Below are positions 8,106-16,523 of a stretch of DNA of 64,000 bases, piece after piece. Source of the DNA: an uncultured Pelagibacteraceae bacterium (GTDB lineage: Bacteria; Pseudomonadota; Alphaproteobacteria; Pelagibacterales; Pelagibacteraceae). Position numbers and translations under genes: made by a program. The stretch spans positions 62,001 through 126,000 of the forward strand of contig CABYOT010000001.1 of assembly GCA_902520695.1 (NCBI GenBank), in the 5' to 3' direction. The stretch's first letter is position 1; each line of letters begins with the position of its first letter. Under the pieces are notes generated by a model. It saw only the letters and a program-made list of their open reading frames with translations. It was not told where the DNA came from and searched no databases.

Positions 8106-9056
8106 TTAATTATTTTTTTGCGCTTCAATTTTAGCTTTTCTTGCAGCTACAACTGACTCGTAAAAAGAATGATCCACCGGAACCCATTTTTTTACAATCC
8201 CGTTTGCAACGTTTTCGCTACATTTTGGATCGTTCTCGTGTATCCATTGCTTTAAACCAATCATTACTTGGTGTGCTCTAACAGGTAAAAAAGTAGGCAT
8301 CACAATTGGACCATTAGGAATTAATTTTGAAGACCAAATTTGAACAATGTCGTCCATATTTAAAATCCCTTTATCAACCATTTTTCTTAAATTCCCTGAC
8401 GAATATCCTTCTTCCCAGCTACCAACACCAGATACCCATGTTACACCAGCATCAACATCACCATTCATTACCGCTAATACATTGTTTTCATGCCCACCAG
8501 AAAATTGTGTTTTTGAAAAATATGTATCTGGGTCCATACCCATAGCCTTTAATTCAATTGAAGGAATTAAAAAACCTGATGTAGAGTTAGGGTCAGCCCA
8601 ACCAAAAGATTTACCTTTAAGATCTGCCATTGATTTAATTCCAGATGCTTTAGTTGCTACTGCAACAGAGTAGTAACCCATATCACCTGTTGGCTGCATT
8701 CTTGTTAGTACTGGTACTACTGCAGTTGGATCTTTTAAATACATACCTGCGTAACCTGAAGAACCGAACCAAGTGTAATCTAGATTACCACCTAGCATCG
8801 ACTCCATTGTTCCAGCGTAGTCTTTAAAAGTAAAAAATTTAGCTGGTACACCATAAGCGGCTTCGATATACGGCATGAAACATTCATTTCTAGCTATAAT
8901 ATCTTGAGCTGCTTCGTCACCTAAAAAACCAACTCTAAACTCTGGTTGGTATTTACTTAAGTCCATTTTTGGACCTGTGTAAGTTACTGCATTAGCTTGA
9001 GTTGAAAAAAACACCATAGCCAAAAGTGCAATAACTCTTGTTAGTTTATTAAACAT
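8106..9056 (-). CDS. phnD: phosphonate-binding periplasmic protein
   Basis: A 316-aa solute-binding protein with a Sec signal (hydrophobic core to FFSTQANA, cleavage near residue 23). The mature part shows the PhnD-like features RVGFLGDEAAQD, DYTWFGSSGYAGM, GKSFGWADPNSTSGF and DVDAGVTWVSG, which line the phosphonate/phosphite site in this family. A good Shine-Dalgarno (AAGGAGAT, minus strand, at 9061-9068) precedes the ATG. It follows phnC by 60 bp and precedes a strong attenuator hairpin, as expected for an abundantly made binding protein. Whether it prefers methylphosphonate, 2-aminoethylphosphonate or another ligand cannot be read from the sequence. Confidence 0.92.
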   Translation of the reverse strand: MFNKLTRVIALLAMVFFSTQANAVTYTGPKMDLSKYQPEFRVGFLGDEAAQDIIARNECFMPYIEAAYGVPAKFFTFKDYAGTMESMLGGNLDYTWFGSSGYAGMYLKDPTAVVPVLTRMQPTGDMGYYSVAVATKASGIKSMADLKGKSFGWADPNSTSGFLIPSIELKAMGMDPDTYFSKTQFSGGHENNVLAVMNGDVDAGVTWVSGVGSWEEGYSSGNLRKMVDKGILNMDDIVQIWSSKLIPNGPIVMPTFLPVRAHQVMIGLKQWIHENDPKCSENVANGIVKKWVPVDHSFYESVVAARKAKIEAQKNN

Positions 9057-9116
9057 AATTATCTCCTTTTTATAATTTTAGTCTAACGACTTATTTGTAA
9101 CGATGAGTTATTGATC

Positions 9117-9941
9117 TCATGCAGTTGCAAATTCTTTCTCAACATCTCCATTTATCTTTTTTTTTGTTTTAAGCTCAGTGGATGTTACTTGTGGTTCAAA
9201 AGCTTCATCAGCTTCTGCACCATAAATTTCTCTTGCAAGTTTGTCTGATAATTTTTCTGGTACATCATCAAAGACAATTGCGCCATCTTTCATTCCAATA
9301 ATACGGTCACAATAGGTTTTTGCTGTATCTAGGGTATGAAGATTTGAAATGACCGTTAAATTTTTTTCATCATGAATTTTTCTTAATGACTCCATTACCA
9401 TTCTTGCATTCATTGGGTCTAAAGATGCTATAGGTTCGTCTGCTAAAATCATTTTAGGATTTTGCATCAAAGCTCTGCATATAGCTACACGTTGCTGTTG
9501 ACCTCCAGATAACGTTTCAGCTCTTTGAAGGGCAGTGTTAGCCATACCTAAGTTATTGAGTAAAATCAGAGCATCAGCTCTTTCATCTCGAGAAAACATT
9601 TTTAAGGATGCTCTAAATGAGCCCTGATAATTTAATCTGCCTAATATTACATTTGTTAGAACATCTAATCGTGGGACTAAATTAAATTGTTGAAAAATCA
9701 TTGCACAGTTTCTTTGCCATGATCTCTTTTCCTTACTTTTTAAATCTAGAATATTTTGACCTTCAATTTCAATCGACCCATCTGTTGCGTCGGTAAGTCG
9801 ATTTATAATTCTTAGTAATGTTGATTTACCAGCCCCAGATCTACCTATGATTCCTATCATTTGAGGTTTGTTAACCTCAAAAGAAACGTTTTTAACGGCA
9901 TGATTATCACCGAAAAATTTGTTAACTTTTTTAATAATCAT
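9117..9941 (-). CDS. phnC: phosphonate ABC transporter ATPase
   Basis: A 274-aa ABC ATPase with Walker [10 protein letters not shown] (33-41), Q-loop (FQQF, about 83-86), signature LSGGQ (144-148) and Walker B MILADEP (164-170), followed by the D-loop ASLD. An SNLHTLD segment replaces the usual VxHD at the switch region, as in PhnC proteins. The C-terminal 40 residues are polar and extend beyond the minimal domain. It powers the PhnE pore. It lies 106 bp downstream of phnF on the same strand, so it may share the phnF transcript or have its own promoter in that AT-rich gap. Confidence 0.92.
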   Translation of the reverse strand: MIIKKVNKFFGDNHAVKNVSFEVNKPQMIGIIGRSGAGKSTLLRIINRLTDATDGSIEIEGQNILDLKSKEKRSWQRNCAMIFQQFNLVPRLDVLTNVILGRLNYQGSFRASLKMFSRDERADALILLNNLGMANTALQRAETLSGGQQQRVAICRALMQNPKMILADEPIASLDPMNARMVMESLRKIHDEKNLTVISNLHTLDTAKTYCDRIIGMKDGAIVFDDVPEKLSDKLAREIYGAEADEAFEPQVTSTELKTKKKINGDVEKEFATA

Positions 9942-10047
9942 TTGAGGAATTATTAACCCTCTAATCTTTAATAAATGTTAAAATATTATTAATGAATCTT
10001 TTAAATTTTGTTTAAGTTATATGAAATTTAAACCTAAGGTAGAAAAT

Positions 10048-10758
10048 CTAATTTTTTATTAAAAATTGAATTTTAGATCCAATAAAATGACTTTCACTTA
10101 ACTCTATAGGATTGTTTTTAAAATCGACATTAACAGATGTAGTTTTTAATAGTGCTTCCCCCTCATTTATATTTAATAAATTTGATTTTATTTTGTCTGC
10201 AATTTCAGCATTGATTAGAGTTTTTGATCTTTTAATTAGTTTGATATTCAATAAATTAAAAGCTTTGGTTACTGATTGTTTTTTAACAAAATAATTAATA
10301 AATTTTGGAAATTTTTTATAAGGAATCGATCTGAAAGTTATTACAGAAGGTGAATTGTTGACAAAACCTATGCTATTTATGCGTGTAACTTTGTCATTTT
10401 TTTTTAAGTTGAGTTCTTTTTTTTCAAAAGGATTGCATTCAGCAATATCAAAACTTTTTATTTCAATTCTTACTGATTGGTTTTCTTCAAGTATATTCTC
10501 AGTAAATCGTACGTTTTTACTAATTGAGTAATTAATTTTTGATGATTTAACAAATACTCCAAGACCTCTTTTTGAATATATTAAATTATCATCTTTAAGT
10601 TCTTTAAAAGCTCTTCTTATAGTGTGTCTATTGACATTGAATTGTTTTGCATAGTCATTCTCAGAATCTAACTTTTTATTAATTTTGTACTTATTTAAAA
10701 CAATTTCTCTTTTGATTGAATTGTATATTTCCTTCCAAAGCAAATCTTTTGTTGTCAT
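10048..10758 (-). CDS. phnF: GntR-family regulator of the phosphonate locus
   Basis: The 236-aa protein has an N-terminal GntR winged helix-turn-helix (about 5-70; DYAKQFNVNRHTIRRAFKEL is the recognition region, then RGLGVFV) and a C-terminal UTRA effector domain (about 80-236). This is the HutC/PhnF subfamily. It lies between the divergent transporter and lyase arms of the phn locus and probably represses one or both. Tandem GTMTAK half-sites in the phnF/phnG gap are the likely operator. Regulators of this type are normally released by a small-molecule ligand, unknown here. Confidence 0.85.
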   Translation of the reverse strand: MTTKDLLWKEIYNSIKREIVLNKYKINKKLDSENDYAKQFNVNRHTIRRAFKELKDDNLIYSKRGLGVFVKSSKINYSISKNVRFTENILEENQSVRIEIKSFDIAECNPFEKKELNLKKNDKVTRINSIGFVNNSPSVITFRSIPYKKFPKFINYFVKKQSVTKAFNLLNIKLIKRSKTLINAEIADKIKSNLLNINEGEALLKTTSVNVDFKNNPIELSESHFIGSKIQFLIKN

Positions 10759-10804
10759 AAAATTTTAATAAATAATATATTGAAATTTTTTTTAATTTTG
10801 TTAC

Positions 10805-10820
10805 TTGTCTAGTTGTATAG
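10805..10820 (+). promoter_or_regulatory. putative PhnF operator: tandem TTGTMTAG half-sites
   Basis: TTGTCTAG (10805-10812) is followed directly by TTGTATAG (10813-10820). Both contain GTMTAK, the first six bases of the HutC-subfamily GntR consensus GTMTAKAC. The element lies 4 bp before the phnG ATG and 46 bp before the phnF start, so a bound repressor would block phnG initiation and could also affect phnF. The call rests on sequence match and position only. Confidence 0.5.
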
Positions 10821-10824
10821 TATT

Positions 10825-11268
10825 ATGCAAAATGAATCAAGAAAACAATGGTTAAGTTCTTTAGCAACAGCAGATGAAAATTATCTCATTTCGCTTTGGG
10901 ACAATTTAAATATGAAAATAGAATATAATTGGTTAAGAGAACCTGAGATTGGCAGTGTTATGGTTCAGGGAAAAGTAGGCGCCACAGGTGATAATTTTAA
11001 TGTTGGAGAAGTAACTATAACGAGATGTTCATTAAATTTAGATAAAAAAATCCAAGGCCATGGTTATGTTCAAGGTAGAAATAAATATAAATCCAAAATT
11101 GCAGCTTTGTGTGATGCATTGATGCAAACTGAAAAAAAAGAAATAATTAAAAGAAATATAATAGATAAATTAATTAAATATAAAAATAACAAAAGAAATG
11201 AAATATTATCTAAAACAGAAGCTACTAAGGTTGATTTTTTTACCTTGGTAAGAGGTGAGGATAAATAA
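10825..11268 (+). CDS. phnG: C-P lyase core subunit PhnG
   Basis: A 147-aa protein with the PhnG pattern RKQWLSSLA near the start and GEVTITRCS in the middle, close to the usual length of about 150 aa. PhnG is a small subunit of the PhnGHIJ core complex, which with PhnI helps attach methylphosphonate-type substrates to ribose by displacing adenine from ATP. I choose the ATG at 10825; the frame also allows a TTG at 10813, but that lies inside the operator-like repeat. It ends 3 nt before phnH and begins the plus-strand lyase operon. Confidence 0.9.
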   Translation: MQNESRKQWLSSLATADENYLISLWDNLNMKIEYNWLREPEIGSVMVQGKVGATGDNFNVGEVTITRCSLNLDKKIQGHGYVQGRNKYKSKIAALCDALMQTEKKEIIKRNIIDKLIKYKNNKRNEILSKTEATKVDFFTLVRGEDK

Positions 11269-11271
11269 TTT

Positions 11272-11826
11272 ATGGAAGTTGTTTCTAAAAAAAATAATTC
11301 TCAAACAAGTGCTGATTATTTTAGAAGTATTTTGTTTGCAACTTCATATCCTGGTTCGATCGAAATATTAGACAGTATAAATTCGCCTTCGAAAATGTTT
11401 TCAGCCAGTTGTTCAATTATAAAAACTTTTTGTGACAGTTATTCGAATATTTTTTTAGGTCGTGATATTAACAATCCAGAAACTATTGATTGGATTAAAT
11501 TTAATACAGGTGCAAATATTACAGATAAAAAAAATGCAAATTTTGCAATTGGTATTTGGGATGATCTTTTACCATTAGATGAATTTAAAAAAGGGGACGA
11601 CCAAAATCCTGATCAATCGTGCACTATTATTTGCCAGTCTAAATTTGAAAAACCAAATGCCATAATTACTGGTCCTGGTATTAAAAGTTCTAAAAGTATA
11701 TTTTTACCTGATAGAGAGATTATAAAAAAAAATAACCAGCAATTTCCATTAGGACTTGATTTTTATTTTGTTGATAATGATAAATTTTATTCAATACCAA
11801 GATCACTAAAAATAGGAGAACTATAA
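11272..11826 (+). CDS. phnH: C-P lyase core subunit PhnH
   Basis: The 184-aa protein matches PhnH in length (E. coli about 194) and in segments such as FRSILFATSYPG near the N-terminus, DLLPLDEFKKGDD, ITGPGIKSSKSIFL and the closing PRSLKIGEL. PhnH has a PLP-transferase-like fold without the cofactor and binds PhnJ to stabilise the core complex. It lies between phnG and phnI with 1-3 nt gaps, so all are translated from one message. Confidence 0.9.
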   Translation: MEVVSKKNNSQTSADYFRSILFATSYPGSIEILDSINSPSKMFSASCSIIKTFCDSYSNIFLGRDINNPETIDWIKFNTGANITDKKNANFAIGIWDDLLPLDEFKKGDDQNPDQSCTIICQSKFEKPNAIITGPGIKSSKSIFLPDREIIKKNNQQFPLGLDFYFVDNDKFYSIPRSLKIGEL

Positions 11827-11827
11827 A

Positions 11828-12907
11828 ATGTATGTATCTGTAAAAGGTGGAGAAAAGGCAATCAATAATGCACATTCTTGGTTATCTGAAATAAGAAGAG
11901 GTGATGTAAATATAGCAGAACTAAATATTAAACAAATTAGTGAACAACTAACTTTAAGTGTTGATAGAGTTATGTCAGAAGGATCTTTATATGACAAAGA
12001 TTTGTCTGCTCTTGCAATCAAACAGTCTAGAGGTGACTTGATTGAAGCAATTTTTCTAATGAGAGCCTATAGAACTACTTTACCTAGAATTGGTTCAAGC
12101 AAACCTATCGAAACTAGCAAAATGTTATGCCTGAGAAGAATATCTGCAACATTTAAAGATATCCCAGGTAAACAAAAGTTAGGCCCAACATTTGACTACA
12201 CACACCGTTTACTTGACTTCAAACTTCTTGCTGATGGTGAGTATGAAAAAGCTAAGATTGAAAAATATGATGATAAAGAAATCCCGCATGTTTTAAGCTT
12301 TTTAAATAAAGAAGGATTAATTCAGAAAGAAATACCTAGTGGCAAAACATCTAAAGATATTACAAGAAACCCAATTAATTTTCCTTTAACAAGATCTGAA
12401 CGATTGCAATCTCTTTCAAGAGGAGATGAGGGTTTTCTTCTTGGTTTAGCTTACTCAACACAGAGAGGTTATGCTAGAAACCATGCATTTGTTGGTGAAT
12501 TAAGAACTGGTTACGTTGAGGTTCAATTTGAAATTCCAGAATTAGGTATAGAAATAAATATTGCTGATGTCATGTTTACTGAGTGTGAGTCAGTAAACCA
12601 ATTTAAAGGTAGTAAAAAAATACCTGCTCAATTTACCCGTGGATATGGTTTAGTTTTTGGTCAATTAGAGAGAAAAGCTATTTCTATGGCTTTAGTTGAT
12701 AGATCAATGAGATGGAAAGAATTTGGTGAGGAGTACTTAGGTGTTGCTGCTCAAGATGAAGAATTTGTTATATCTCATTGTGATAATATTCAAGCCACAG
12801 GTTTTTTAGAACATATCAAATTACCTCATTATGTAGATTTTCAGGCGGAATTGGATTTAGTAAGAAAAATTAGAGAAGAGTATAAAAAAAATGAACAACG
12901 TACTTAA
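11828..12907 (+). CDS. phnI: C-P lyase core subunit PhnI (nucleosidase)
   Basis: The 359-aa protein is the usual PhnI length (about 354). It begins MYVSVKGGEKAI and contains LRRISATFKDIPGKQKLGPTFDYTHRLLDF, split here only in description, plus LGLAYSTQRGYARNHAF and HCDNIQATGFLEHIKLPHYVDFQ, all typical of the family. PhnI is the catalytic nucleosidase that, with PhnGHL, makes ribose-1-phosphonate-5-triphosphate from ATP and a phosphonate. It overlaps phnJ by 17 nt. Confidence 0.93.
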   Translation: MYVSVKGGEKAINNAHSWLSEIRRGDVNIAELNIKQISEQLTLSVDRVMSEGSLYDKDLSALAIKQSRGDLIEAIFLMRAYRTTLPRIGSSKPIETSKMLCLRRISATFKDIPGKQKLGPTFDYTHRLLDFKLLADGEYEKAKIEKYDDKEIPHVLSFLNKEGLIQKEIPSGKTSKDITRNPINFPLTRSERLQSLSRGDEGFLLGLAYSTQRGYARNHAFVGELRTGYVEVQFEIPELGIEINIADVMFTECESVNQFKGSKKIPAQFTRGYGLVFGQLERKAISMALVDRSMRWKEFGEEYLGVAAQDEEFVISHCDNIQATGFLEHIKLPHYVDFQAELDLVRKIREEYKKNEQRT

Positions 12908-13772
12908 ATTTAAAAATAAAAAAAATACTGTTGCAGCTCAAGATGAAATTTATAATTTTGCTTATTTAGACGAAAATACAAAAAGAATGATAAGAAGAGC
13001 TTTGATTAAAGCTCTTTGTATACCAGGTTATCAAGTTCCATTTTCATCTAGAGAAATGCCTATGCCATATGGATGGGGAACAGGAGGGGTTCAAGTAACA
13101 TCGTCATGTTTAACAACTGACGATGTGATAAAAGTTATTGATCAAGGAGCAGATGATACTACAAACGCAGTTTCAATTAGAAATTTCTTTAAAAAAACTG
13201 CTAATATTGAGACCACAGAAAAAACAAGCCAAGCATCGATAATTCAGACAAGACACAGAATTCCAGAAGAAAAGTTAAAAGAAAAACAAATACTTGTTTA
13301 TCAAGTTCCAATACCAGAGCCTCTTGCGTTTTTAGAACCAAGATATCAAGAAACTAAAAAAATGCATGCACTATCAGAATATGGAATTATGCATGTAAAG
13401 TTATATGAAGATATTACCAAAAATGGTCATATAGAAACAGCATATGCTTATCCAGTAAAGACAAATGAAAGATATATAATGGACCCATCACCTATTCCAA
13501 AATTTGATAACCCAAAAATGAACAATAACCCTGCTATTCAATTATTTGGAGCAGGAAGAGAGCAAAGAATTTATGCAATACCACCATATACTGAAGTAAC
13601 GAGTCTTGATTTTGAGGATTATCCATTTGATCCCTCAAAGGCACCTCATAAATGTTCTATTTGTGGATCAAATGAGAGTTTTTTAGATGAAATAATTACT
13701 GATGATGACGGTAATAGATCATTTATATGTTCAGATACAAATTATTGTAATCAAAGAATGGAAAATAATTAA
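12891..13772 (+). CDS. phnJ: C-P lyase, radical SAM-type catalytic subunit
   Basis: This 293-aa protein cleaves the C-P bond of 5-phosphoribosyl-1-phosphonate by radical chemistry, giving methane from methylphosphonate and ribose-1,2-cyclic phosphate-5-phosphate. The C-terminus has the diagnostic cluster CX2CX21CX5C (Cys255, Cys258, Cys280, Cys286): three bind the 4Fe-4S cluster and the last is the proposed thiyl-radical Cys. REMPMPYGWGTGGVQ near residue 60 is the conserved glycyl-radical region. All key residues are present, so the enzyme should be active. Lab strains of SAR11 with this operon are known to make methane from methylphosphonate; that capacity is inferred here. Confidence 0.95.
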   Translation: MNNVLKFKNKKNTVAAQDEIYNFAYLDENTKRMIRRALIKALCIPGYQVPFSSREMPMPYGWGTGGVQVTSSCLTTDDVIKVIDQGADDTTNAVSIRNFFKKTANIETTEKTSQASIIQTRHRIPEEKLKEKQILVYQVPIPEPLAFLEPRYQETKKMHALSEYGIMHVKLYEDITKNGHIETAYAYPVKTNERYIMDPSPIPKFDNPKMNNNPAIQLFGAGREQRIYAIPPYTEVTSLDFEDYPFDPSKAPHKCSICGSNESFLDEIITDDDGNRSFICSDTNYCNQRMENN

Positions 13773-14540
13773 ATGCAACCAATTTTGTCAGTTCATAATT
13801 TAAACAAATATTACGGTAATCAAGTGGGATGCAAAAATATGAATTTGACATTATATCCTGGGGAAGTCGTTGGTGTAGTAGGAGAATCTGGCTCAGGAAA
13901 AACAACTTTTATAAATTCCATATCAGGCAATCTTATTCCTGATAGTGGAAAAATCTTAATTGAAACAGGTAATGAAACGATTGATTTTCTAGAAATATCT
14001 GAGTCATTGAAAAGGTTATTGATAAGAACTGAATTAGCTTTTGTTCACCAAAATCCTAGAGACGGTTTAAGATTAGATGTAAGTGCTGGTGGAAATATTA
14101 GTGAAAGATTAATGTCGATTGGACAAAGAAATTATGGAAATATTAGGCAAACTATTTTTAAATGGTTAGATAAAGTAGAAATCGATAAAAGTAGAGTAGA
14201 TGATTTTCCAAGAACATTTTCTGGTGGAATGTTGCAAAGATTACAAATAGCAAAAAATTTGGTTACGAGTCCTAAAATAATTTTCATGGACGAACCAACA
14301 GGAGGTCTTGATGTTTCTGTTCAAGCAAAAATTTTAGATTTGTTAAGAAAATTAGTTAGAGAATTAAATTTATCAGTTGTAATCGTTTCTCACGATTTAG
14401 CAGTGATTAGATTGTTAGCTGATAAAATTATTGTTATGAAAAATGGGGAGGCTGTTGAGTCTGGACTTTGTGATCAGGTATTAGATGATCCGCAACATTC
14501 TTATACTCAGTTATTAGTTAGTTCAGTATTACAGGTTTAA
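13773..14540 (+). CDS. phnK: C-P lyase accessory ABC ATPase PhnK
   Basis: The 255-aa ATPase starts directly after the phnJ stop codon. It shows Walker A GESGSGKTT (about 34-42), signature FSGGMLQRLQ, Walker B IIFMDEPTGGLD and the H-loop VSHDL. No permease accompanies it. PhnK binds the PhnGHIJ core at PhnJ, and its ATP cycle is thought to gate access to the PhnJ active site. The near-dipeptide-importer sequence could mislead annotation, but position in the phn operon settles the identity. Confidence 0.92.
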   Translation: MQPILSVHNLNKYYGNQVGCKNMNLTLYPGEVVGVVGESGSGKTTFINSISGNLIPDSGKILIETGNETIDFLEISESLKRLLIRTELAFVHQNPRDGLRLDVSAGGNISERLMSIGQRNYGNIRQTIFKWLDKVEIDKSRVDDFPRTFSGGMLQRLQIAKNLVTSPKIIFMDEPTGGLDVSVQAKILDLLRKLVRELNLSVVIVSHDLAVIRLLADKIIVMKNGEAVESGLCDQVLDDPQHSYTQLLVSSVLQV

Positions 14541-14542
14541 AA

Positions 14543-15220
14543 ATGATTGAACTAAATAAAATTACAAAAAAATTTACACTTCATAATCAGGGCAAAACAA
14601 ACATATTAGTTTTTAATAATTTGAATTTGAAAATTAATCCTGGAGAAATTGTAGCGTTAACAGGACCATCAGGTGTTGGAAAGTCTAGTATTTTAAAAAT
14701 GATTTATGGAAACTATGTTTTTCAATCAGGACAAATTAAAATTAATAATCACAACATAGATCATACATATCCGAGAAATATTATTGAACTTAGAAAAAAT
14801 ATAATAGGATATGTTAGTCAATTTCTAAGAGTGATACCTCGTGTTCCTACAATTGAAATTGTTATGGAGCCCTTATTAGAAATAAATTCAGATAAAGATG
14901 AAGTTCGTGAAAAAGCTGAAAAAATTTTACTAAAACTTAATATAGATAAAAACTTATGGAATTTATCGCCACTAACTTTTTCAGGTGGAGAACAACAAAG
15001 AGTTAATGTTGCTAGGGGACTGATTAGAAATTATCCATGTTTATTACTAGATGAACCAACTGCTAGTTTAGATAGTGTTAACAAAGATATTGTTTTGAAT
15101 TTGATTAATGAAAAAAAAGATAGTGGATCCTCAATAATTGGTATTTTTCATGATGAATATTCACGTAAATATTTAAATGCTAGGGAAATAGATATTACAA
15201 AAATATCAGATGCAAAATAA
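14543..15220 (+). CDS. phnL: C-P lyase accessory ABC ATPase PhnL
   Basis: The 225-aa ATPase has Walker A GPSGVGKSS (about 40-48), signature FSGGEQQRVN, Walker B LLLDEPTASLD and the H-loop FHDEYSR. PhnL acts with PhnGHI in forming the ribosyl-phosphonate and docks onto PhnK on the core complex. It lies 2 nt after phnK and overlaps the start of phnN by 11 nt. Confidence 0.92.
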   Translation: MIELNKITKKFTLHNQGKTNILVFNNLNLKINPGEIVALTGPSGVGKSSILKMIYGNYVFQSGQIKINNHNIDHTYPRNIIELRKNIIGYVSQFLRVIPRVPTIEIVMEPLLEINSDKDEVREKAEKILLKLNIDKNLWNLSPLTFSGGEQQRVNVARGLIRNYPCLLLDEPTASLDSVNKDIVLNLINEKKDSGSSIIGIFHDEYSRKYLNAREIDITKISDAK

Positions 15221-15746
15221 CGGTCAGCTTATCGTAGTCGTTGGACCATCAGGATCAGGAAAAGATACTTTATTAAAAAAAGTAATTAAAAAAATTCCTA
15301 ATTCCATTTTGGTAAAAAGGTACATTACTAGGAAAAAAGATATTAAAAATGAAGATCATTACAGCATATCAATTAAAAATTTTGAAGATAAGATTTTAAA
15401 AAAACATTTCTTTGTTTACTGGAAAGCTCATGGTTTTTCATACGGTATTCCATTTAAGGAAATAAAAAAAATAGAGGAAGGTAAAACAGTAATTTTTAAT
15501 GGATCAAGAAAAGTACTTTTTAAAGTAAAAAAAAAAGTTAATAACGTTAAAATAATTAATATTATTGCCCCATCAACAATTATTAAAAAGAGACTTGTAA
15601 ATCGAGCTAGAGAAGACAAAAAATCAATTAATAAAAGGATAAAAAGAAAAATTAATTTACTACCGAAAAATATAATTACTATAAATAATAATAAATCAAT
15701 AGCTATAGGTGCAAATAAATTGAAAAAAATAATTTTAGCTAAGTGA
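15210..15746 (+). CDS. phnN: ribose 1,5-bisphosphate phosphokinase
   Basis: The 178-aa protein has a guanylate-kinase-like fold with Walker A VVGPSGSGKDTL (about 9-20), KRYITRKK (about 38-45) in the substrate region and a basic Lys/Arg-rich C-terminal half. PhnN phosphorylates ribose 1,5-bisphosphate to PRPP, the last step that returns the sugar to metabolism. It closes the plus-strand lyase operon. Its 3' end overlaps the convergent DUF1045 gene by 12 nt. The protein is very Lys-rich, reflecting the base composition rather than a special function. Confidence 0.88.
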   Translation: MQNNGQLIVVVGPSGSGKDTLLKKVIKKIPNSILVKRYITRKKDIKNEDHYSISIKNFEDKILKKHFFVYWKAHGFSYGIPFKEIKKIEEGKTVIFNGSRKVLFKVKKKVNNVKIINIIAPSTIIKKRLVNRAREDKKSINKRIKRKINLLPKNIITINNNKSIAIGANKLKKIILAK

Positions 15747-16448
15747 AAAATTTTCTAAATTCTCAAACATTCCTTTTTGGTTTTCACCAAATATATATAT
15801 TTTATCAAAATTATTTATTTCATTTAAAATGATTTCTTTGTTTCTTTCAATTTTTTTTAACTCAAGGTACAATTTGTTTCCTGTGACCTCTGATGCAAGG
15901 GTCATATGGAAATTAAATTCTGACATTAAATAGGGGTATCCCCATTTATATAAAATATTTAATTGTAATTTACTTAGTTTAGAGGGATTTCTTCTATCAA
16001 TTTCTTTTTTTGTAAGAGGTGACCTAAATTTAAATAATTCTCTAACTAGTCTATTTGATAACTTATTAATGTTATTATTTTTTTTATTTTGAACAAAAGC
16101 ATAAAAATTATTCATTTTTTTTAATTTAAATTTATAAAATTTAAATTTTTTGAATTTTTTTGCTATTTCCTCAGTTTTTTTAAATAATGTATTGGTACTA
16201 TAATTTTTGTTTAGTTTAAAAGGAGGAATAAGTGTGCCGTGAAACCCATATTTCTTTGCAATTAAAACATTTTTATCTATGTTTATTAAGTTTTTAATTC
16301 CAAATCTGTTTAGATAATTAATTCTATGTTTGTTATTTATTAACTTTGCATTAAGTGGATCCCAACCGAACCAATATCTGCCAAATTCTTCTAGACTACT
16401 CTCTTTTGGAGGTGCATAATAAATAGCGTATCTAGAATATTTTTTCAT
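15735..16448 (-). CDS. 2H phosphoesterase, DUF1045 / phosphonate-operon family
   Basis: The 237-aa protein has two His-x-Thr/Ser-type motifs, GFHGTLIPPF (His70, Thr72) and FHMTLASEV (His180, Thr182), that form a 2H active site. It begins RYAIYYAPP, and ESSLEEFGRYWFGWDP matches the DUF1045 family often found beside phosphonate genes. It lies between phnN and phnM on the opposite strand. The C-P lyase pathway needs a cyclic-phosphate hydrolase (normally PhnP) and no phnP is in the locus. Other 2H enzymes open ADP-ribose 1'',2''-cyclic phosphate, a similar ring, so this protein is a good candidate replacement. That function is inferred. Confidence 0.8.
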   Translation of the reverse strand: MKKYSRYAIYYAPPKESSLEEFGRYWFGWDPLNAKLINNKHRINYLNRFGIKNLINIDKNVLIAKKYGFHGTLIPPFKLNKNYSTNTLFKKTEEIAKKFKKFKFYKFKLKKMNNFYAFVQNKKNNNINKLSNRLVRELFKFRSPLTKKEIDRRNPSKLSKLQLNILYKWGYPYLMSEFNFHMTLASEVTGNKLYLELKKIERNKEIILNEINNFDKIYIFGENQKGMFENLENFSLS

Positions 16449-16523
16449 AATTCAACTTATAATACTTATATAAATTTTCTCTAATTTAAAATATTTGTAA
16501 CAATTCATGTGTATTAAAAAGTG

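Noticed and set aside
9057..9116. Repeated TCGTTA between phnC and phnD as a Pho box
   Set aside because: Spacing is 14 bp, not 11, and the bases do not fit the PhoB heptamer.
10798..10826. Promoter TTGTTA-17-TATTAT before phnG
   Set aside because: The -10 would overlap the phnG ATG, so the start codon would not be transcribed properly; AT-rich sequence gives many such matches.
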